This document shows, one piece after another, positions 1-9,105 of a stretch of 64,000 nt of DNA (position 1 is its first letter; each line of letters opens with the position of its first letter). The notes beneath the pieces were generated by a model. It had not been told where the DNA came from. It searched no databases and saw nothing but the letters and a program-made list of their open reading frames with translations. The stretch comes from Neobacillus cucumis (GTDB taxonomy: Bacteria; Bacillota; Bacilli; Bacillales_B; DSM-18226), in assembly GCF_023715505.1 (NCBI RefSeq), contig NZ_JAMBOH010000014.1, positions 62,001-126,000 of the forward strand, in the 5' to 3' direction. The position numbers and the translations under genes are program-made.

Positions 1-3000
1 ATACAAAATATGGGCTGACCCGCTGTCCTTTATATTCCATTTGAATGATCCGCCGTCCCTTTAGCTGGTTCCATTCATTCAAGATGGGTTCATAATACTC
101 ACCCCAATCCTGCGAAAACCATTCAGGGCGTTCTCTCTCTTCCGAGTATTCAAACATTCTGTATTCAGTTAGGAATACTTGCTCATTAATGAAAGCTTTG
201 GTTAATTGTTCATTTAACTTAGAGCGGTCATATTTCCTCAAAATGGGTGCCAGCTCTTTAACCATTTGTTCAGAATTGACCTCTTCTATTTCCATAAAAC
301 CTTTTGCCAATTCCGATTTCACCATTTCTTCCCACTCATTCGCCATATGGGACCAAAATTCAGAGTTTGTTTTGGCTGCAACTAACTCTTTTTGACAAGT
401 GGCCTGGGCCATTTCCTTTTTGGGGATTAATACTATCAATTGGGTAAATCCATCCTCTGCTTCCCTAAGCGATTGCAGTACCCGCTGAATTTGCAGGCGG
501 ATTTCATCAATTCCTTTTAATTTCAATTGTTTCTCAATCGATTCCACTTCTGCTTTTTCTTTTCGTAAAAGGGATTCCCTGATGTTCTGATCACCTTTTA
601 TTTCGTCCAATTCCGTTTCCATTTCCATAATTCTATCCGTCAACCGGCTGATGGTCTTTCGGGTAAATTGACCTCTTTGGAATAGCTCTCTTAGATTAAA
701 CAGTTCTGTTCTGTAATGTTTCGCCATCTCTAAGGCATGTTCTAAAATGTCATTGGTCAGGGAAAGATTGAGATGGCTGCCTAATTGATGAAGCTTTACT
801 TTCACTGCTTGGAGCTGGCTGTGAACGTTTTTCCACTGTTCATCCAGCTGTTGATGGACACTTTTCTTTTCCTCTAACTGATGTCCCAATTTTTCAATTT
901 GCTCGTTTACATCGCTAAGCACTTTGTCAGAAGGGATTGATTGTTTCCATTCCTCCGCGAGATGAATAGCTTCATCCAATAACAGACGCTCTTTAAGCAA
1001 CTGGTTAAATTCAATTTGAAGATGCTCTATCAGTTGTTCAAATTCTTTAATTTTCTCTTGCTGATATCGCTTGCGTGAGGAACGTCCGATAAATTTGGCC
1101 GGTCCTTCATTCGGTGCATGTCCCATTAAACAGCCAAGTGAATAGGTACCATCTACATCTACATGAAAACCCGATCCATCCTGTTCGATTGAGATACTTC
1201 TTAAAACTTCATCTACTTTGGTTTTGGTAATCGTGCTGTCTTCATCTAAATCAGGACAAAGGTAATCCGCCAGCGTAAAGCCGAGTAATTTCGGTTCAGG
1301 CCGGATGATGCGGTCATGAGTTGGGACAATGTCCTGTTCGGTTATTAAACTATCCAGTAGGCCCGTTTGTTTTATGGCAGATTCAATCCGTTCTCGCTGT
1401 TCTTCTGTCACATGATCCTGAAATTCTACCGCTGCATAAAAGGGAATAAATGCCTGACCATCCTTTTGCAGCTTCTCACGAAACAACTCTGTATCATTTG
1501 CCCGTTCAGGATTAGGCATCTTTAATGTTTTCCAATATTGAAGATCGTCTCGTGCTGTTGCAACCTCAATATTTTTATCGTCTATCGACTTCTCCAGTAG
1601 ATTTTTCTCAGTCAGCAATCTGGCTTTATAATCATTGAGCACCGCAAATAGCTGTTCACGGACTTGTTCGTATCGATTTTCCTCATACAATCCTTCAATG
1701 AGACGGGCAATTGTCTGCATTTTCTCGGTTGGAAAAACAAGCTTTGGATGCTCTTCCATCCAGGAAAATAGCTGCTGTTCCAGCTTTTGCTTTTCTTCGG
1801 TAAACCACTCTGCCAGGTGATCCAAACTTTTACGTAGTTCATCGATTTCCTTCTTTTTGTCAGAGGATTGCCTCTGTAAACGGTTATGATCCTCAAATAG
1901 CCGAGCTTCTTCATCTGACAGCTGTTTTAACGTGCTAAGCAATTGTTCATGATGGTTAATTTCTTGGATCCAGACAGAAAAATCAAACTCTTCCTGCTGA
2001 TGGCGCTGCAAATCATGGGCATTTACTTCATGTTGAGTGAAAGCTGATTCCTCCGCATCATATTGCAGCACATCCAGAACTTCATCGAACTTTTTATTAA
2101 GGTGGTTTAAATCTGTTCGAGCTTGCTCGTGCTCCTGCCTTATACGTTGATACTGATTATGTTTGTTATCCCATTTTGTTTGAAGTGTGTTGATTTCAGT
2201 CTTTAAGGATTGAATATTTTCCTGTTTTTTCCGTTTTTCCTCTTCTAGGTTCCAGACCTCATGCCTCTCAAGCCGTTTCTTTTCAGCCTCGGCAACCTCT
2301 TTTTGCTGAGAAAAGGTTTGCTTTTTCTCCTGAAGATGGCCGATTTCTTGAATGAGCTGCTGATTTTGATTGGATAATACCGAGACTTTTTCCCTAGCAT
2401 CCTCGTGCTTGATTAGGGCATTCTGCCATTTTTCTGCACGTTCTGCCAAAATATATTGATTGTACACATGATATTGGTTGAGCAGCCTGCTGCTTGACTC
2501 ATATTCTCTTTCTAACTGCTCGAGCTGCTGCTGTGTTTGGTCCATATTTTCAATCGTATCAGACAAATGCCTTAATTCATCATCAGTCAATGGCGGCAAA
2601 GCGGATTCTAAAATTTCATAAATAACAGTCGGCTTGAAATCCTTTGATAACTTTGGACTGCGCAGCTGAATTAACAGTTTAATCAGGTCTTCGTAGGCCT
2701 CAGTAGATTGAAATCCAAAAATATATTTATTGACCAATTCCATGTATTCCCGCTGTGTGTGGACGACATAGCCGCCAGAGCTGATCCGATTCTCCAGTTC
2801 TTTTGCAGAAAACGGCACACGGTCGCCCGAATGGGTTTGGGAAAGCTCAAAATCATACCCAACCCTGCGGTTATCGGTCATAACAAAATACCACGATTTA
2901 ATGCCTTTATGTCTTTTTGCCTGCATGCCAATCCCTGTTGTGATATACCGTTCTAAACCTGCTTGTTTATATTCAATAAACAGGTAGCCCGTTCGTTCAT

Positions 3001-3256
3001 CGCGGTCGACGACTTCTTTTTCGCCAAGCAGATAGTCCTCCATCCTTCTGGCCTTTGAGCCAAACGGATCGAGACGGTCAGGCGTTTTTTTTCCATCAAG
3101 CAATACCGGTAGAAAGCTTTGCATGGTTACGGATTTTCCCGAACCATTTGTCCCTCTAAGGAGGAGCTTACCATCGGAAAACTCAAACGTTTCGTCATCG
3201 TAATACCAGAAATTTAATAATCCTGCACGGTTCATGATCCATTTTGCCTCTGTCAT
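1..3256 (-). CDS. jetC: JetC-like SMC/SbcC-type ATPase of a Wadjet system (partial)
   Basis: The reading frame starts at the ATG at 3256 and stays open to the left window edge (1085 codons seen), so the 3' end is missing. Residues 35-42 are a Walker A loop, GTNGSGKS, in the usual N-terminal place for SMC/Rad50/SbcC ATPases. Most of the remainder is rich in Glu, Gln, Lys and Leu and looks like long coiled coil. The Walker B and signature motifs would lie outside the window. The start overlaps the jetB stop by 4 bases (ATGA), which implies translational coupling. The family is the TIGR02680 type. In Wadjet, JetC is the motor that extrudes plasmid DNA so that the nuclease JetD can cut it. Assignment rests on the Walker A, the coiled coil and the two TIGR02677/02678-like genes upstream; JetD is expected just beyond the left edge. 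Confidence 0.88.
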   Translation of the reverse strand, partial: MTEAKWIMNRAGLLNFWYYDDETFEFSDGKLLLRGTNGSGKSVTMQSFLPVLLDGKKTPDRLDPFGSKARRMEDYLLGEKEVVDRDERTGYLFIEYKQAGLERYITTGIGMQAKRHKGIKSWYFVMTDNRRVGYDFELSQTHSGDRVPFSAKELENRISSGGYVVHTQREYMELVNKYIFGFQSTEAYEDLIKLLIQLRSPKLSKDFKPTVIYEILESALPPLTDDELRHLSDTIENMDQTQQQLEQLEREYESSSRLLNQYHVYNQYILAERAEKWQNALIKHEDAREKVSVLSNQNQQLIQEIGHLQEKKQTFSQQKEVAEAEKKRLERHEVWNLEEEKRKKQENIQSLKTEINTLQTKWDNKHNQYQRIRQEHEQARTDLNHLNKKFDEVLDVLQYDAEESAFTQHEVNAHDLQRHQQEEFDFSVWIQEINHHEQLLSTLKQLSDEEARLFEDHNRLQRQSSDKKKEIDELRKSLDHLAEWFTEEKQKLEQQLFSWMEEHPKLVFPTEKMQTIARLIEGLYEENRYEQVREQLFAVLNDYKARLLTEKNLLEKSIDDKNIEVATARDDLQYWKTLKMPNPERANDTELFREKLQKDGQAFIPFYAAVEFQDHVTEEQRERIESAIKQTGLLDSLITEQDIVPTHDRIIRPEPKLLGFTLADYLCPDLDEDSTITKTKVDEVLRSISIEQDGSGFHVDVDGTYSLGCLMGHAPNEGPAKFIGRSSRKRYQQEKIKEFEQLIEHLQIEFNQLLKERLLLDEAIHLAEEWKQSIPSDKVLSDVNEQIEKLGHQLEEKKSVHQQLDEQWKNVHSQLQAVKVKLHQLGSHLNLSLTNDILEHALEMAKHYRTELFNLRELFQRGQFTRKTISRLTDRIMEMETELDEIKGDQNIRESLLRKEKAEVESIEKQLKLKGIDEIRLQIQRVLQSLREAEDGFTQLIVLIPKKEMAQATCQKELVAAKTNSEFWSHMANEWEEMVKSELAKGFMEIEEVNSEQMVKELAPILRKYDRSKLNEQLTKAFINEQVFLTEYRMFEYSEERERPEWFSQDWGEYYEPILNEWNQLKGRRIIQMEYKGQRVSPYFV

Positions 3257-4416
3257 TGTTTTGCCCCCTCTTTTACAAAATCAACCGGATACTCGCCTGT
3301 CAAAACTCCCAATAACGACTTAAATCGAATAAGAGAGGTTGCTTCATCCACTTCCACCATCATCCATTCCTTCAAGGCCGTTAGTAACTCTGTGCGGATT
3401 CCGCTCGTACTACTTTCCCGAAAATACTTCGACCAGCCTGTTCGATTTGCTTGACGTAATTCATCGATAACTTGTTCAAACTCTCCTTCTGTCATCAGGA
3501 TTTCTCCATTTTCATTAGCTTTAAAACGGTCAGGGTGAGTATGAATAAACTTGGACAGCTGTAAGACGATATCTGTAGATGCCTTTGTATTAGGGAATAC
3601 TTGGTGATACTGCCTTGGTTCTGCGATCGATAAAAAGGCAGTATTTTTATAGACATGTAGTTTATAATCACTATGTTTCTCAATATCTTCTGCCAGCCGA
3701 TTTCGAAAGTTTCGGATATAAAGAAAATCAGGGTCTTGCTGATCTTTTCGTTCTAAGCCTGGTGAAAAGAACAGCTTGCGATAAACCCGTTTCCTTCGCT
3801 CATCCTCTTGATTTATTTTCCAATCTTCTTTCACTAACTCCGTCCAATTTTGAAAACTGGAGAAATCCTCTGGATAGGTCCGCATAAAATAACGGCTGTA
3901 GATGGTTGCTTCATATAAAACCTCTTGATCCTCATTATGATCAAAACGTCCAATATCGCCATCAATGGTTCGAATCAATTGAAAATCCATCAGTACTTTA
4001 ACCGCTCTAATCAAGGATTTCCGATGAGTATAGAGAGTCCAATCAAGCGGAAAATCTCCGGGGTAATCTGCTTGGGTCTCTTGACAAAGCTCCGACAGCA
4101 GAAATTGTTCGTCCACTGCCTTACTTTCTAAAAAGGATAGTGCACAACAAAAGATGGCATAATCCATCGGATCTTGAAAGTCCCTAATCCCCATCCATAC
4201 CTCAGGTTCAACGGGGATTTTTTCTAGTTTAATAAAATGCTGGTGGACAATCAGCCTTAGTCCGAACTTTTCGTTTATATAACGGCGAAGCACCTTTTCC
4301 CGCTCGCGAATTAGTTGATACCATTCCGGCTGGTCGGCGCGTAAAATCCAATAATGATAGAACAATAAGTCCATTCCTTGCATGGCTTTTTCATCAAATA
4401 GCTGCGTTTCTTCCAA
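3253..4416 (-). CDS. jetB: JetB-like protein (TIGR02678/DUF2398 family)
   Basis: This 387-residue protein resembles the TIGR02678 (DUF2398) family, always found beside TIGR02677 and TIGR02680 proteins. It is charged and soluble, with no signal peptide or membrane segment. In Wadjet complexes JetB is a winged-helix (KITE-like) subunit that binds the kleisin JetA and the SMC-like JetC. The start is a TTG at 4416, with GAGGTGAT placed correctly upstream; that RBS lies in the last codons of jetA, and the two genes are 5 bases apart. The stop overlaps the jetC start. The tight spacing shows one transcript for the three subunits. The family assignment is from recognition of the sequence and the gene order. 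Confidence 0.85.
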   Translation of the reverse strand: MEETQLFDEKAMQGMDLLFYHYWILRADQPEWYQLIREREKVLRRYINEKFGLRLIVHQHFIKLEKIPVEPEVWMGIRDFQDPMDYAIFCCALSFLESKAVDEQFLLSELCQETQADYPGDFPLDWTLYTHRKSLIRAVKVLMDFQLIRTIDGDIGRFDHNEDQEVLYEATIYSRYFMRTYPEDFSSFQNWTELVKEDWKINQEDERRKRVYRKLFFSPGLERKDQQDPDFLYIRNFRNRLAEDIEKHSDYKLHVYKNTAFLSIAEPRQYHQVFPNTKASTDIVLQLSKFIHTHPDRFKANENGEILMTEGEFEQVIDELRQANRTGWSKYFRESSTSGIRTELLTALKEWMMVEVDEATSLIRFKSLLGVLTGEYPVDFVKEGAKQ

Positions 4417-4421
4417 TTAAA

Positions 4422-5912
4422 TCACCTCTGCTCCTCAAATACGAATGTGGCATCCGGCATAATTAAGTCTCCGTCTTCTGCTTTAAGTGTGATCGTTTGA
4501 TTTTTATCAAGTTTCACTTGAACCAGTAGCCCATAATCTGTCTTAACGGTCCGATTCTTGGTGGCCACCGATTTCCCGATCCAGCTTAGTAATACCTTTC
4601 GGATGAAGGGTTCTACCGTTGGAAGAGATGATAGCTTAATCATTCCTTGGTTTATATATGTTTCTATTAGTTTTCTTTCTTGTTCTCGTTCTTGTAAATA
4701 TTGCTCCAACTGTGCTTTTTTACGTTTCTCATTGGAGTTGAAAGAACCTGGTTTCGTTTTTTCACGATAATGGACGGTTCTCGGTTTTATCGTTAATTCC
4801 ACCGGTGCTTCTTCCCATGTATCGACGTGAAGGTTTTCAGTGGTACCTTCCTCCAGCTGTAAATGCTGAATCGACATGGAGCCGAACACAACGGAGGACA
4901 ATTTGTGCGCTTCCTCTAAATTTCTACAATCTGTAAACCATTTTGCTAGGTGCAAATAATCCTTTTTCCGGCTCCGAAAATGCTGCTGTCTTTCGCCGAT
5001 GCGCTGAACGTAGCGCGTCATCCTGCGAATCATTTCATTGGTCTGCCATTGAAGGGTGTCAAGTTCACTTTGATGGACAGGGGAACCTAGGAACCATTGA
5101 CGAAGAGAAGACCAATATTCCTGATATTCAGTCAACCAATCATCCGCAGACGAAGAAACGTCTTCTAGACGAGGGACGGCCTGACGATGCTCAATCAGCT
5201 TTTTAAAAAATCCATGCAAATGTGCTGAGGATAGTTCTGTTAACAATTGCTGGATTTGCAGTGATGTTTTTTGAAGGGAAACAATGAAATCTCGTAAATA
5301 GGTCGTAAATTGATTTTTATAGACTAGAAAGGCCTCTGTTTGCATGCGCTGATCGGTCTGTTCGCTGTTGATATAGGCAATGTAATCGGCGGTACTCGTT
5401 CGGATCGATTGAAAATAGCGAAAAGCATCTTCCCAAATACGCATATATTCTTCTGCAGGTTTATTCAAGTTCTGTTTCAATTCTTTTTGAAATGTTGTCA
5501 GTGCTTGAAGCAGCCGTTCAAACTGTGACCGTTCCAAGGAACCTTGGAACGTATCCCCGATTTTTTCTAGTTGTACTAGCATTCTCTCTATTTCAACTGT
5601 ATAGGGGGTACATTGGTAGCGGAATCTTTTCTTTTTGTATTCCTCAATTGTTTTGGCATTTGTCATATCTTGTCGTGCAATTAGGTTATTCCATTTCACA
5701 AGCTGTGCGAGTTGTTGATGGAGCAGCTCTTCTTGGTAGTCAGAGAAAGATGGTATGGTATGCATATATTCCAATAATTCCTCTGGGGCGATAAAATCTC
5801 TCATTCTCTCATGCTGATGGTAAAAATAGCGAAGAATGGTACGATAGTGTGCCGCAGAATCAGCTGTTAAATAGCTTGCTTCAATTATTTTTTTCATTGT
5901 CGATTCCAACAT
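4422..5912 (-). CDS. jetA: JetA-like kleisin subunit (TIGR02677/DUF2397 family)
   Basis: First gene of the operon, 496 residues. It resembles TIGR02677 (DUF2397), the JetA component of the Wadjet class that also has DUF2398, TIGR02680 and DUF2399 proteins (type II in the usual scheme, to my knowledge). JetA acts as the kleisin that bridges the heads of the SMC-like JetC. The N-terminal part looks helical/winged-helix and the middle coiled coil. A well-placed AAGGATG ribosome site precedes the ATG at 5912. A promoter-like sequence lies at 5944-5972. No frameshift is seen, so this part of the system looks intact. Confidence 0.85.
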   Translation of the reverse strand: MLESTMKKIIEASYLTADSAAHYRTILRYFYHQHERMRDFIAPEELLEYMHTIPSFSDYQEELLHQQLAQLVKWNNLIARQDMTNAKTIEEYKKKRFRYQCTPYTVEIERMLVQLEKIGDTFQGSLERSQFERLLQALTTFQKELKQNLNKPAEEYMRIWEDAFRYFQSIRTSTADYIAYINSEQTDQRMQTEAFLVYKNQFTTYLRDFIVSLQKTSLQIQQLLTELSSAHLHGFFKKLIEHRQAVPRLEDVSSSADDWLTEYQEYWSSLRQWFLGSPVHQSELDTLQWQTNEMIRRMTRYVQRIGERQQHFRSRKKDYLHLAKWFTDCRNLEEAHKLSSVVFGSMSIQHLQLEEGTTENLHVDTWEEAPVELTIKPRTVHYREKTKPGSFNSNEKRKKAQLEQYLQEREQERKLIETYINQGMIKLSSLPTVEPFIRKVLLSWIGKSVATKNRTVKTDYGLLVQVKLDKNQTITLKAEDGDLIMPDATFVFEEQR

Positions 5913-5943
5913 GTCATCATCCTTATAAAGCTGTATTACTATT

Positions 5944-5972
5944 ATTGTATAACATTGATATTAGTAATTAAA
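5944..5972 (-). promoter_or_regulatory. Possible SigA promoter of the jet operon
   Basis: On the minus strand TTTAAT (-35, plus positions 5967-5972) and TACAAT (-10, 5944-5949) are separated by 17 bases and sit about 30 bases before the jetA start. The -35 is weak; the spacing and position are good. Confidence 0.4.
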
Positions 5973-6301
5973 TGTAAAAAAATTGTAGAGTTAATTTTAC
6001 TTTGATTTTTAGATTCAGTTTTGCCATTTTAGGGAGTTTTTAAAAGGATTAATGGGAATTATTTAATGAGAGGTCTTTGTTAGGATATTAACTATATATC
6101 GTGGATTTTAATAAAAAATCAGTTTGGACTTAAGCGGTTTAATTCTTGATGGTTCTGCCTGAATTAGCCTTGCCTTCGAACAGCTTTTCGCTTTTTGAGC
6201 TACTGCTGTATGAATCGGCCTTTCCTTCTCACAGACCTTTAGCTCTCTCTAGATGTTACTGTCCTCCTTGTCCTCCTCCCTTAGATAAGCTTCAAACTAA
6301 G
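5973..6301. other. Intergenic stretch with no recognised gene
   Basis: Between the jet promoter and the DUF1540 terminator I see no convincing gene. A 68-codon open frame on the plus strand (6146-6352) has no ribosome site and a composition unlike a protein. The part at 6150-6300 is richer in GC than its surroundings, and its minus strand reads as short hydrophilic open segments broken by stops. This could be a decayed gene, but I cannot name it. Confidence 0.4.
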
Positions 6302-6337
6302 AAAAAACACACCTGCGCCAAACGCCGTGTGTCTTTC
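6302..6337 (-). terminator. Terminator of the DUF1540 gene
   Basis: Read on the minus strand, GACACAC...GTGTGT forms a hairpin with a GC-rich loop followed by TTTTTTC. It lies 86 bases beyond the DUF1540 stop, in the right orientation. Confidence 0.6.
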
Positions 6338-6422
6338 CCAGTTATACATTAATGATATAATAAGGAACTGTTTAGAATCCTCCCTGCTTTAGCCAGGGCA
6401 TAAACAGTAGTCTGAACTAAAA

Positions 6423-6635
6423 TCAGCTCCGCCTTGGTTTAAATGTTTTACAACAAGTCTCCGCCGAATGGTCAGCTGTATCTTGATGATTCTTTTCGCC
6501 TAACTCGGCAGACATTTCAGTATCATATCTTGCATGGCGATCTAGTTCGACCATAATTTTATCTGCAGTACAGACGTTTCCATCTCCATAAAATGTACAG
6601 TTCGAGATCGCACATGAAACTTCTACATTGGGCAT
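6423..6635 (-). CDS. DUF1540 small cysteine-rich protein
   Basis: 70 residues. The N-terminal half carries the DUF1540 pattern: VEVSCAISNCTFYGDGNVC, then ADKIMV, with further Cys residues near the end (ETCCKTF). The spaced cysteines suggest metal binding, probably zinc. The family is common in Bacillus and Clostridium and has no settled function. The start is supported by GGGAGG seven bases before the ATG. The gene stands alone, followed by a terminator at 6302-6337 and divergent from the EamA gene. Confidence 0.8.
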   Translation of the reverse strand: MPNVEVSCAISNCTFYGDGNVCTADKIMVELDRHARYDTEMSAELGEKNHQDTADHSAETCCKTFKPRRS

Positions 6636-6822
6636 TTTAGTACCTCCCTTTTTGTTATCCCTTTGATATTCTATTTTTTACAGAAAGCGACTTTTCATTC
6701 AATGCTGTAATTCCAATATATTCTCCTGTAAACATTTCCTGCTGGTTATTAATGATATAATAAAAAGCATATGACCTTACCGGATTAAAACGGTCAATTG
6801 CGTTTCTGTAAAGGGGATTTTT

Positions 6823-7719
6823 ATGAATAAAAAAGCACTTGCTATGGCAATGATAACGGTAATCATATGGGGCTCCGCGTTTGCTGCCATCCGCGCAAGC
6901 CTGGAAGGTGGTTATTCATCCGGCCACTTAGTGTTATTTCGTTATTTAATTGCCTCACTTTCTTTTGTTATTTACGCACTTCTTCCCGGAGTTAAATTCC
7001 AAATTCCAGCCAAAAAAGACTGGTTTAGAATATTAATTTTGGGCTGGATTGGGATCAGCACCTACCATATAGGTGTTACCTTTGGTACTCAAACCGTATC
7101 GGCCGGTACGGCTGCCATGTTTGTAGCGTCTTCACCAATTTTTACCACCATTATCGCCATGTTTGTGTTAAAAGAACGGCTTGAGGTGATGGGATGGATT
7201 GGACTTTTTATTGGTTTTGCCGGCATTGCCATTATAACCGTGGGCTCAAATGACAGATTCACTTTTTCTTCGGGAATCATCCTTATATTAATTGCTGCTG
7301 CGGCTACATCCGTTTTCTTTGTTTTACAAAAACCGCTCTTTGATCGCTACAAGCCCATTGAATTAACAGCCTATTTTACATGGGCTGGCACACTGCCATT
7401 CCTTGTTTTCTCACCAGGACTGATTGAAGGGATTCAGCACGCAACCTTACAAGCAAACTTGTCAGCCGTCTATGTAGGAATATTCCCAGCAGGCATCGCT
7501 TATGTTACTTGGGCTATAGCTCTTTCGATGGGGAATGCCAGCTCTGTTTCAACCATTCTTTACATTGAGCCTGTATTTGCCATACTAGTAGCTTGGGTTT
7601 GGCTACATGAATGGCCAAGCACCCTCTCTATTGTGGGAGGAATCGTTACCGTTTCGGGTGTATTATTGGTAAACCTGTTAGGTAAAAAGAAAACTGTTGG
7701 TATGACAATAAACTATTAA
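6823..7719 (+). CDS. EamA/DMT-superfamily transporter
   Basis: 298 residues with about ten hydrophobic helices and two internally related EamA halves (roughly 5-135 and 150-285), the classic drug/metabolite transporter layout. Typical features are the N-terminal AMAMITVIIWGSAFAAIR, the GTAAMFVASSPIFTTIIA segment and the matching SSVSTILYIEPVFAILVAW in the second half. It is an inner-membrane carrier, most likely an exporter of small metabolites or amino acids; the substrate cannot be told. AAAGGGG stands 6-7 bases before the ATG. It converges on a MarR gene. Confidence 0.9.
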   Translation: MNKKALAMAMITVIIWGSAFAAIRASLEGGYSSGHLVLFRYLIASLSFVIYALLPGVKFQIPAKKDWFRILILGWIGISTYHIGVTFGTQTVSAGTAAMFVASSPIFTTIIAMFVLKERLEVMGWIGLFIGFAGIAIITVGSNDRFTFSSGIILILIAAAATSVFFVLQKPLFDRYKPIELTAYFTWAGTLPFLVFSPGLIEGIQHATLQANLSAVYVGIFPAGIAYVTWAIALSMGNASSVSTILYIEPVFAILVAWVWLHEWPSTLSIVGGIVTVSGVLLVNLLGKKKTVGMTINY

Positions 7720-7750
7720 TCTAGTAATCTCTAGTTGAGAAACAAGTTAG

Positions 7751-7777
7751 GGATTATAGCAAGTGCTATAATCCCCA
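7751..7777. terminator. Hairpin between convergent EamA and MarR genes
   Basis: GGGATTATAGCA and TGCTATAATCCC form a perfect 12-bp stem with a 2-base loop. It overlaps the MarR stop codon (7766-7768). There is no strong T-tract on either strand, so it may be an RNA 3'-end stabiliser rather than an efficient terminator. Confidence 0.5.
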
Positions 7778-8194
7778 ATCCAATTTGAGTATCTCTTTAA
7801 TCAGTGTTACCTGTTCTGCTCCAATCTCATCTGCAATTTTCCTCTCTAGTTCCGCCTTTAACGTCTCGTTTTTCACATAACATTCTTCTCCAAATGCTGT
7901 TAACTCAAGGCATTTTTCTTTTTTATTATTCTCTACATTTTTAATTTCAACTAATCCTTTAGACTCTAGGCTTCTAATAAACTTATGAGTCGCTTGGCGT
8001 GAAATATCTACATTTCTTGAAACAGTTGATATGGTTGGCTGTTTTTTATAGATTCTAGCCATAATAAACCATTCAGAATTTGAAATGGATACTTCACTGT
8101 TATTGTTCCACAGTTTTTCTGTTATTCTTCGAAGTTGGACATGCCGCTCACTGATCAAATCAATTAAATCCAAATGTTGTAATTCAGCGTTCAT
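7766..8194 (-). CDS. MarR-family transcriptional regulator
   Basis: 142 residues with the MarR winged helix at about 40-105: SEWFIMARIYKKQPTISTVSRNVDISRQATHKFIRSLESKGLV is the helix-turn-helix and recognition helix (given here as a positional description of residues 41-83), followed by a wing and a C-terminal dimerisation helix. MarR proteins are dimeric repressors released by small phenolic or lipophilic ligands. It converges on the EamA transporter gene; adjacent MarR/transporter pairs are often functionally linked, but there is no shared promoter, so this is only a guess. Confidence 0.88.
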   Translation of the reverse strand: MNAELQHLDLIDLISERHVQLRRITEKLWNNNSEVSISNSEWFIMARIYKKQPTISTVSRNVDISRQATHKFIRSLESKGLVEIKNVENNKKEKCLELTAFGEECYVKNETLKAELERKIADEIGAEQVTLIKEILKLDWGL

Positions 8195-8281
8195 CCTATC
8201 ACTCCAATCATGATATCGCCACTACTATACAAAACACTCCGATCATTGTCAACTAGATTGACAAACAAACAACAAAATATA

Positions 8282-8315
8282 AAAATGGGACCCTCTTTTT
8301 AGAAAGTCCCATTTC
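8282..8315 (-). terminator. Hairpin upstream of marR
   Basis: AAATGGGAC and GTCCCATTT form a 9-bp stem in the gap between the 161-residue membrane gene and MarR. It could stop readthrough from the upstream minus-strand gene. Confidence 0.45.
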
Positions 8316-8378
8316 TTCTACCTTTTAGGGATTACATCCATTTAACCCTCAGTTTGTGACATAGCCCGTACGACTATA

Positions 8379-8414
8379 AAAGCCCACACATACAAGATGA
8401 GTTGGGGCTTTTTC
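8379..8414 (-). terminator. Terminator of the 161-residue membrane gene
   Basis: AAAAAGCCCC...GGGCTTTT on the minus strand, 6 bases after the stop at 8420, ends in a run of T. The flanking A/T tracts would let it work in either direction. Confidence 0.6.
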
Positions 8415-8419
8415 GGTTG

Positions 8420-8905
8420 TTAAATCCAACTAAATCTTTTTATTTTCTCAATCAAATACTGTATTCCATATAATAAATAGGCTTTATAGTGCAAATAAAT
8501 AAAAAATTGAAAATGGCTTAACCGATTTAGACTGATAATTTTAAATTTTTTCAGAATATCAATGAAAAGAAAAGCAAAAAGTCCATCTGAAATAACATTT
8601 AGTAAGACAAACTTTTTAAAATTTCCGTACGAATATTTAAGTAGCCACATGGAAAAAGGCATATAAGGCCCCACACTAAAAGGAAGTTCATCCTTAAAAA
8701 ACGATCTGCGCTTGTCGTAAAACTTCCAAAACTTCCGCTTATGTCCATACAAATGGTTTATGATCTCAAAGATAACAATAAATACACCCGCTAAAGAATA
8801 ACGTTTGAAACTGCGCTTTCCTATCAACAATAACGATAACCATGGAATCAAGATAATAGATAAATTAAATACCTTGTGCCTCTTTGATATCATAATTGAT
8901 TTCAC
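8420..8905 (-). CDS. Unrecognised membrane protein, 161 residues
   Basis: I do not recognise a named domain. The protein is very basic and aromatic. It has hydrophobic segments near 12-27 (LSIILIPWLSLLLIG), 38-50 (LAGVFIVIFEI) and 101-115 (LLNVISDGLFAFLFI), so three membrane passes are likely, with many Lys/Arg residues between them. A conserved-looking stretch DELPFSVGPYMPFSMWLLKY lies in the middle (about 72-91). The upstream region (AGGTTGAGGTGAAATC on the minus strand) gives a good ribosome site for the ATG at 8905. The gene is divergent from the site-2 protease gene. Function unknown. Confidence 0.6.
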   Translation of the reverse strand: MKSIMISKRHKVFNLSIILIPWLSLLLIGKRSFKRYSLAGVFIVIFEIINHLYGHKRKFWKFYDKRRSFFKDELPFSVGPYMPFSMWLLKYSYGNFKKFVLLNVISDGLFAFLFIDILKKFKIISLNRLSHFQFFIYLHYKAYLLYGIQYLIEKIKRFSWI

Positions 8906-9105
8906 CTCAACCTACTTTTTCTATTCTTGTTTAAGATATCCAATTGTTATAAAAAAAAAACGCCCATAAGAGCTGTTAGATCCTATTCAACAAAAACCTT
9001 CTCACTTTGTTTCCTTCAAATTTTATATCCATGATTGCTTATTTGTTAACTTATTTTCCCATCCTTTCTTGTATAATAGTCATACAACTAATTTTCCGAT
9101 AATGT

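Noticed and set aside
6146..6352. 68-codon plus-strand frame before the DUF1540 gene
   Set aside because: No ribosome site, odd composition and overlap with the DUF1540 terminator.
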